Made by a program: the position numbers and the translations under genes | Notes under the pieces: generated by a model | What the model saw: the letters and a program-made list of their open reading frames with translations, nothing else | What the model was told of the DNA's origin: nothing | The model's database searches: none | Shown here: in pieces, positions 40,925-43,633 of the stretch | How positions within the stretch are numbered: position 1 is the first letter of the stretch | Layout: every line of letters begins with the position of its first letter | NCBI GenBank assembly: GCA_012960515.1 | Contig: DUBD01000024.1 | Span: 1 to 43,633, forward strand | Direction of reading: 5' to 3' | Length of the DNA: 43,633 bases | Source: Bacteroidota bacterium | GTDB lineage: Bacteria > Bacteroidota > Rhodothermia > Rhodothermales > Rubricoccaceae

Positions 40925-43135
40925 CTAGAAATCCGGGACGTACGCGATGTCGCTGTCGCCGCGCTCCACCTGCGTCACGAAGATCCGCTCCCCGCCGGGC
41001 ATCACCGCCAGCCCGGGCTGATCGGGGATCCCGTCCAGCCGCGCGAGCACCTCGCGCTCGCTGCTGACGGTCTCCACGCGGACGACCGCCGCCGTGCCGT
41101 CCACGTGACGCTCCAGGACGTAGGCCCAGACGCCGTCCACCATCCAGTTGGACCAGTCGGCGGGCGCCACGTTCGCGCGGAGCCGCGTCACGTTGTTGTC
41201 CCGCGCGACGCCGTCCGGGCCAGGCGGGAGGCGGTAGAGGCCGCGGCGGTCCGGGCGGACCACGAGAAGCGCGCCGTCACTGGCTTCCATCGCGGCGACA
41301 CCGCCGTAGCGCGTGACGACCTGCGCCTCGCCGCCCTGGGCCGGCACACGGTAGATCTGCCACATCCCATTTCGGGCGCGAGGGGACGCGAAATAGACCC
41401 ACTCCCCATCTCGGCTCCACGAAGGCGCGACTTCGTCTCCCGGCGCGTCGGTGAGGCGGCGGATCTCGCCGTCGGGCTCGATCACGAAGAGATCCGCTTG
41501 GGCGCCGTCCTGCCGGGCCGCGAACACGATCCGCTCACTGCCGGGGGCCCATCGCGGCGTGCTCACGCGCGGGCCACCGAAGCTGGTGAGCGGGCGCGGG
41601 CTGCGGCCGTCGCGATCCGCAACCCAGACCTCGTGGGCGCCGCTGCGGGTGGAGACGAACGCGATGCGCTCGCCGTCGGGCGAGACATCGGGCTGGGTGT
41701 CCTCGCGGGTGGAGGAGATCACGGGCTCCGGCTGCCCATCGCGGTAGAGCCCCACGATCTGCGTGCGAGAGAGCCGCTGCGCGAAGACGAGCCCGCGCGC
41801 CGCGTCCGCGATGGACGGCTCCGAGACCTCACCGATGTCTGTGCCGAGCGCGATCCACCGGGGGCGCCCGCCTGCCACCTCCACGCTCCAGAGCCCTGCC
41901 GTGCCCTCGCGGTTGGCCGCATAGACGATCTCCTTCCCGTCCGTGCTCCAATCCAGTCCCGTCACCCCCTTCTGCTCCAGCACGTGGCGCGTGACCGTGC
42001 CGCCGTCCACCGGCACCGTGCACACGTCCTGCCGGCCGTCCAGCGCCGTGCGGACGAACGCCAGCCGGTCGCCCTCGGGGCCGAACGCGGGGTAGAGATC
42101 GCCGGGATAGGTGGCGGGTGGGGCCGTCAGCCGCTGCGGTGGCCCGCCGTCCAGCGGGAGCAGGTGCAGCCCGAACGCGCCCGAGCCACCGCGCCGCCCC
42201 GCGAACGCGAGGCGCGTGCCGTCCGGGCTCCAGACGAGGTGGCGGACCTGGAAGCGCTCCAGCACAGCCAGCTGGCGGGGCTCCTCGGAGCCATCGGCGG
42301 CGGTAGTGAACACGTTGCAGCCGTCCGGCAGGCACCGCGCGAAGGCGACGCGCTCCCCATCCGGGCTCCACGCCGGGCTGTGGTCGTCCGCGTCGCCGCT
42401 GGTCAACGCACGCGGCTGGCCGGAAGCGTCCGCGGAGGCGGGCTGTACATACACGTTGAACGCGCCGCCGTCGCCGCCGTCCCACGCGTAGGCCACCATC
42501 CTGCCGTCGGGCGAGAGCGCGGGGTCCCGCTCCACACCGGGCAGGCTGGTGACGGGCACCGACCCGAGCGGCTGGAGCCCGTCGCCGAAGGCGCGGTACG
42601 CCGCGAACCCGCCCACGCCGAGGAGCACCGCCAGCCCGACGATCCAGAACGCGCGCGCGCGCGTCCGCTTGCGCTGGCGGAGGTCATCGCGGCGGGCCTC
42701 GCGGGGCGAAGGCGACGGCCGCGAGGCCGGGACCGGTGACGCGGCGGGGCGAGCGACGAACGCGGTCGGGGCCGGGGTCTCCGGGACGCGCACGGGCGCG
42801 ATGAGCCGGTACCCCCGCTTCCGGATGGTCTCGATGTACTCGGGGCTCCGGGCGCTGTCGCCGAGGGCCTTGCGAAGCTCGGAGATGCACCGCGCGAGAA
42901 CGTCATCTGTAACGATCGTTCCGGCCCAGACCTCGGCCATGAACTCGTCGCGCGAGATGGTCTCGCCGGGACGCCGCGCCATGGTGACGAGCACCTCCAT
43001 CACCTTCGGCTCGAGACGGCGCACCTCGTCCTCCCGCTGCAAGCGGTTCGCCATCGGCTCCACCCGCCAGTCGCCGATGCGGAGGCGGGAAGGGAGGGTC
43101 GAGTCGGACGTGAGGGGGTCGGTCGCCGGATCCAT
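40925..43135 (-). CDS. CadC-like membrane regulator: winged helix, one membrane helix, TolB/PD40 propeller
   Basis: A 736-aa protein. Residues about 15-115 are an OmpR/CadC-type winged helix (LEPKVMEVLVTMARRPGETISRDEFMAEVWAGTIVTDDVLARCISELRKALGD ... IETIRKRGYRLIAPV), followed by a Pro/Arg-rich linker, one membrane helix (about 163-180, FWIVGLAVLLGVGGFAAY), and a long C-terminal series of TolB/WD40-like propeller blades (for example SPAWSPDGERVAFAR, LVWSPDGTRLAFAGR, QPDVSPDGERIAFVS) that should face the periplasm and could sense a ligand or protein. This is a one-component transmembrane activator or repressor plan. ATG 43135 is used. Three GRTTCTC direct repeats lie between it and the divergent gene at 43418, a plausible operator. 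Confidence 0.9.
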   Translation of the reverse strand: MDPATDPLTSDSTLPSRLRIGDWRVEPMANRLQREDEVRRLEPKVMEVLVTMARRPGETISRDEFMAEVWAGTIVTDDVLARCISELRKALGDSARSPEYIETIRKRGYRLIAPVRVPETPAPTAFVARPAASPVPASRPSPSPREARRDDLRQRKRTRARAFWIVGLAVLLGVGGFAAYRAFGDGLQPLGSVPVTSLPGVERDPALSPDGRMVAYAWDGGDGGAFNVYVQPASADASGQPRALTSGDADDHSPAWSPDGERVAFARCLPDGCNVFTTAADGSEEPRQLAVLERFQVRHLVWSPDGTRLAFAGRRGGSGAFGLHLLPLDGGPPQRLTAPPATYPGDLYPAFGPEGDRLAFVRTALDGRQDVCTVPVDGGTVTRHVLEQKGVTGLDWSTDGKEIVYAANREGTAGLWSVEVAGGRPRWIALGTDIGEVSEPSIADAARGLVFAQRLSRTQIVGLYRDGQPEPVISSTREDTQPDVSPDGERIAFVSTRSGAHEVWVADRDGRSPRPLTSFGGPRVSTPRWAPGSERIVFAARQDGAQADLFVIEPDGEIRRLTDAPGDEVAPSWSRDGEWVYFASPRARNGMWQIYRVPAQGGEAQVVTRYGGVAAMEASDGALLVVRPDRRGLYRLPPGPDGVARDNNVTRLRANVAPADWSNWMVDGVWAYVLERHVDGTAAVVRVETVSSEREVLARLDGIPDQPGLAVMPGGERIFVTQVERGDSDIAYVPDF

Positions 43136-43376
43136 AGAGGGTCGCCCAGGGAGGGGGCCGCCACGCGACGCCCGCGTCGGGCCTGCCCCAGGTAGGCAGA
43201 GAGGCATCGGGCTCCGCCAGGGGCCGCCCGTCTCGGTCGCTGTGACGGGAGGATAGACCTGCCACGGGGCTGCAGCCACTTTGCACCCGGAAGGGAAACG
43301 GCCCGTTCCGGCCAGATTCAGCGTCCTCAGGTTTTCATCAGGCACTCCGAAGCGCGTCCCCATCCACATCCTGGCC

Positions 43377-43404
43377 GGTTCTCCCGATTCTCCCACCGGT
43401 TCTC
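43377..43404. promoter_or_regulatory. Three GRTTCTC direct repeats upstream of the exported-protein gene (candidate operator)
   Basis: GGTTCTC (43377-43383), GATTCTC (43386-43392) and GGTTCTC (43398-43404) are in the same orientation, 13 nt before the ATG at 43418. The outer two sit in CCGGTTCTC and are 21 bp apart, two helical turns. OmpR/CadC-type winged helices bind direct repeats, so the neighbouring regulator is the natural candidate; inferred. Confidence 0.4.
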
Positions 43405-43417
43405 AGCGCGACCTGCC

Positions 43418-43633
43418 ATGACCCGCGACTTCCTCCCCCGCTGGCTCATCGCACTCGTCGTAGGGGCGGCCCTCGCCACGCTGGCGCCCCGCTCCACCTC
43501 GACTCTCGCCGCTGAGCCACTGATCTTTCTTACTGCCGAAGGTGCCCCGAGTCCTGAGCGCGTTGTGACGCGCTCGCCGGACCAGCCCCGCGGCGCTCTC
43601 CATCACTACGTGGTACCGGGGAAGGTATCGGAG
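43418..43633 (+). CDS. Exported protein, N-terminal part only (cut by window end)
   Basis: ATG 43418 opens a frame of 72 codons running to the window end without a stop. It begins with a signal peptide (MTRDFLPRWLIALVVGAALATLA, cleavage perhaps after STLAA) and continues EPLIFLTAEGAPSPERVVTRSPDQ. The remaining sequence lies outside the window, so the product cannot be named. It is divergent from the CadC-like regulator and may be controlled by it. Confidence 0.6.
   Translation, partial: MTRDFLPRWLIALVVGAALATLAPRSTSTLAAEPLIFLTAEGAPSPERVVTRSPDQPRGALHHYVVPGKVSE

Overview
The window is about 43.6 kb of very GC-rich (roughly 70 percent) chromosome. I read it as a member of the Rhodothermota (Rubricoccus/Rubrivirga/Salinibacter-like). 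Four things suggest this: a menaquinone pathway, a Por-type (T9SS) C-terminal sorting domain on a secreted protein, candidate promoters with the Bacteroidota-style TAnnTTTG element (seen mostly as TAGCTTyG), and several eukaryotic-type Ser/Thr kinases with TPR tails. The genus is an inference from gene content and was not tested. No rRNA, convincing tRNA, CRISPR array or phage was seen.

Layout. 1-4.3 kb: the 3' part of a kinase-TPR gene converges on a secreted serine hydrolase. 4.4-8.45 kb: a nitrilase-family gene lies divergent from an ACT-domain gene, a four-helix-bundle (23S-IVS-type) gene, a DUF711/UPF0210 gene and an SDR gene. 8.5-12.5 kb: menaquinone genes, menG divergent from menF-menD. 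12.5-18 kb: a LysM lytic transglycosylase, an acyl-CoA carboxylase beta subunit and an acidic hypothetical protein. 18.1-23 kb: a poorly bounded ORF, a glycosyltransferase, a 158-bp MITE-like element placed exactly at the fabF stop codon, the acpP-fabF operon and metK. 23-31.4 kb: three secreted-protein genes (a frameshifted fascin-like beta-trefoil protein, a PAN-PAN-phospholipase C-like protein, and a three-repeat T9SS cargo), then divergently an ECF sigma factor overlapping a membrane Ser/Thr kinase-TPR gene. 31.5-37 kb: ahcY, two lipoproteins and a third kinase-TPR gene. 37-43.6 kb: a YebC-family regulator, an EamA transporter, a TerB-like protein, the chain grpB-small membrane ORF-moaA, and a CadC-like membrane regulator divergent from an exported protein cut by the window end.

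The most interesting candidate system is at 23.1-31.4 kb. The three secreted-protein genes carry an almost identical 31-bp element 38-48 nt before their start codons, unlike the TAGCTTyG promoters elsewhere. The last of these elements abuts the start codon of the ECF sigma factor. That sigma factor lacks the usual acidic residues of region 2.2 and has two threonines there, and its 3' end overlaps a kinase gene. This fits a phosphorylation-switched sigma (ECF43-type logic) driving an adjacent secreted regulon. The link is inferred from sequence only.

A second genome-scale signal is the octamer GCTGGCGG. By my hand tally it occurs more than 70 times on both strands, in genes and as inverted pairs forming hairpins at gene ends. 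It differs by one base from E. coli Chi and behaves like an uptake-type or architecture-type word.
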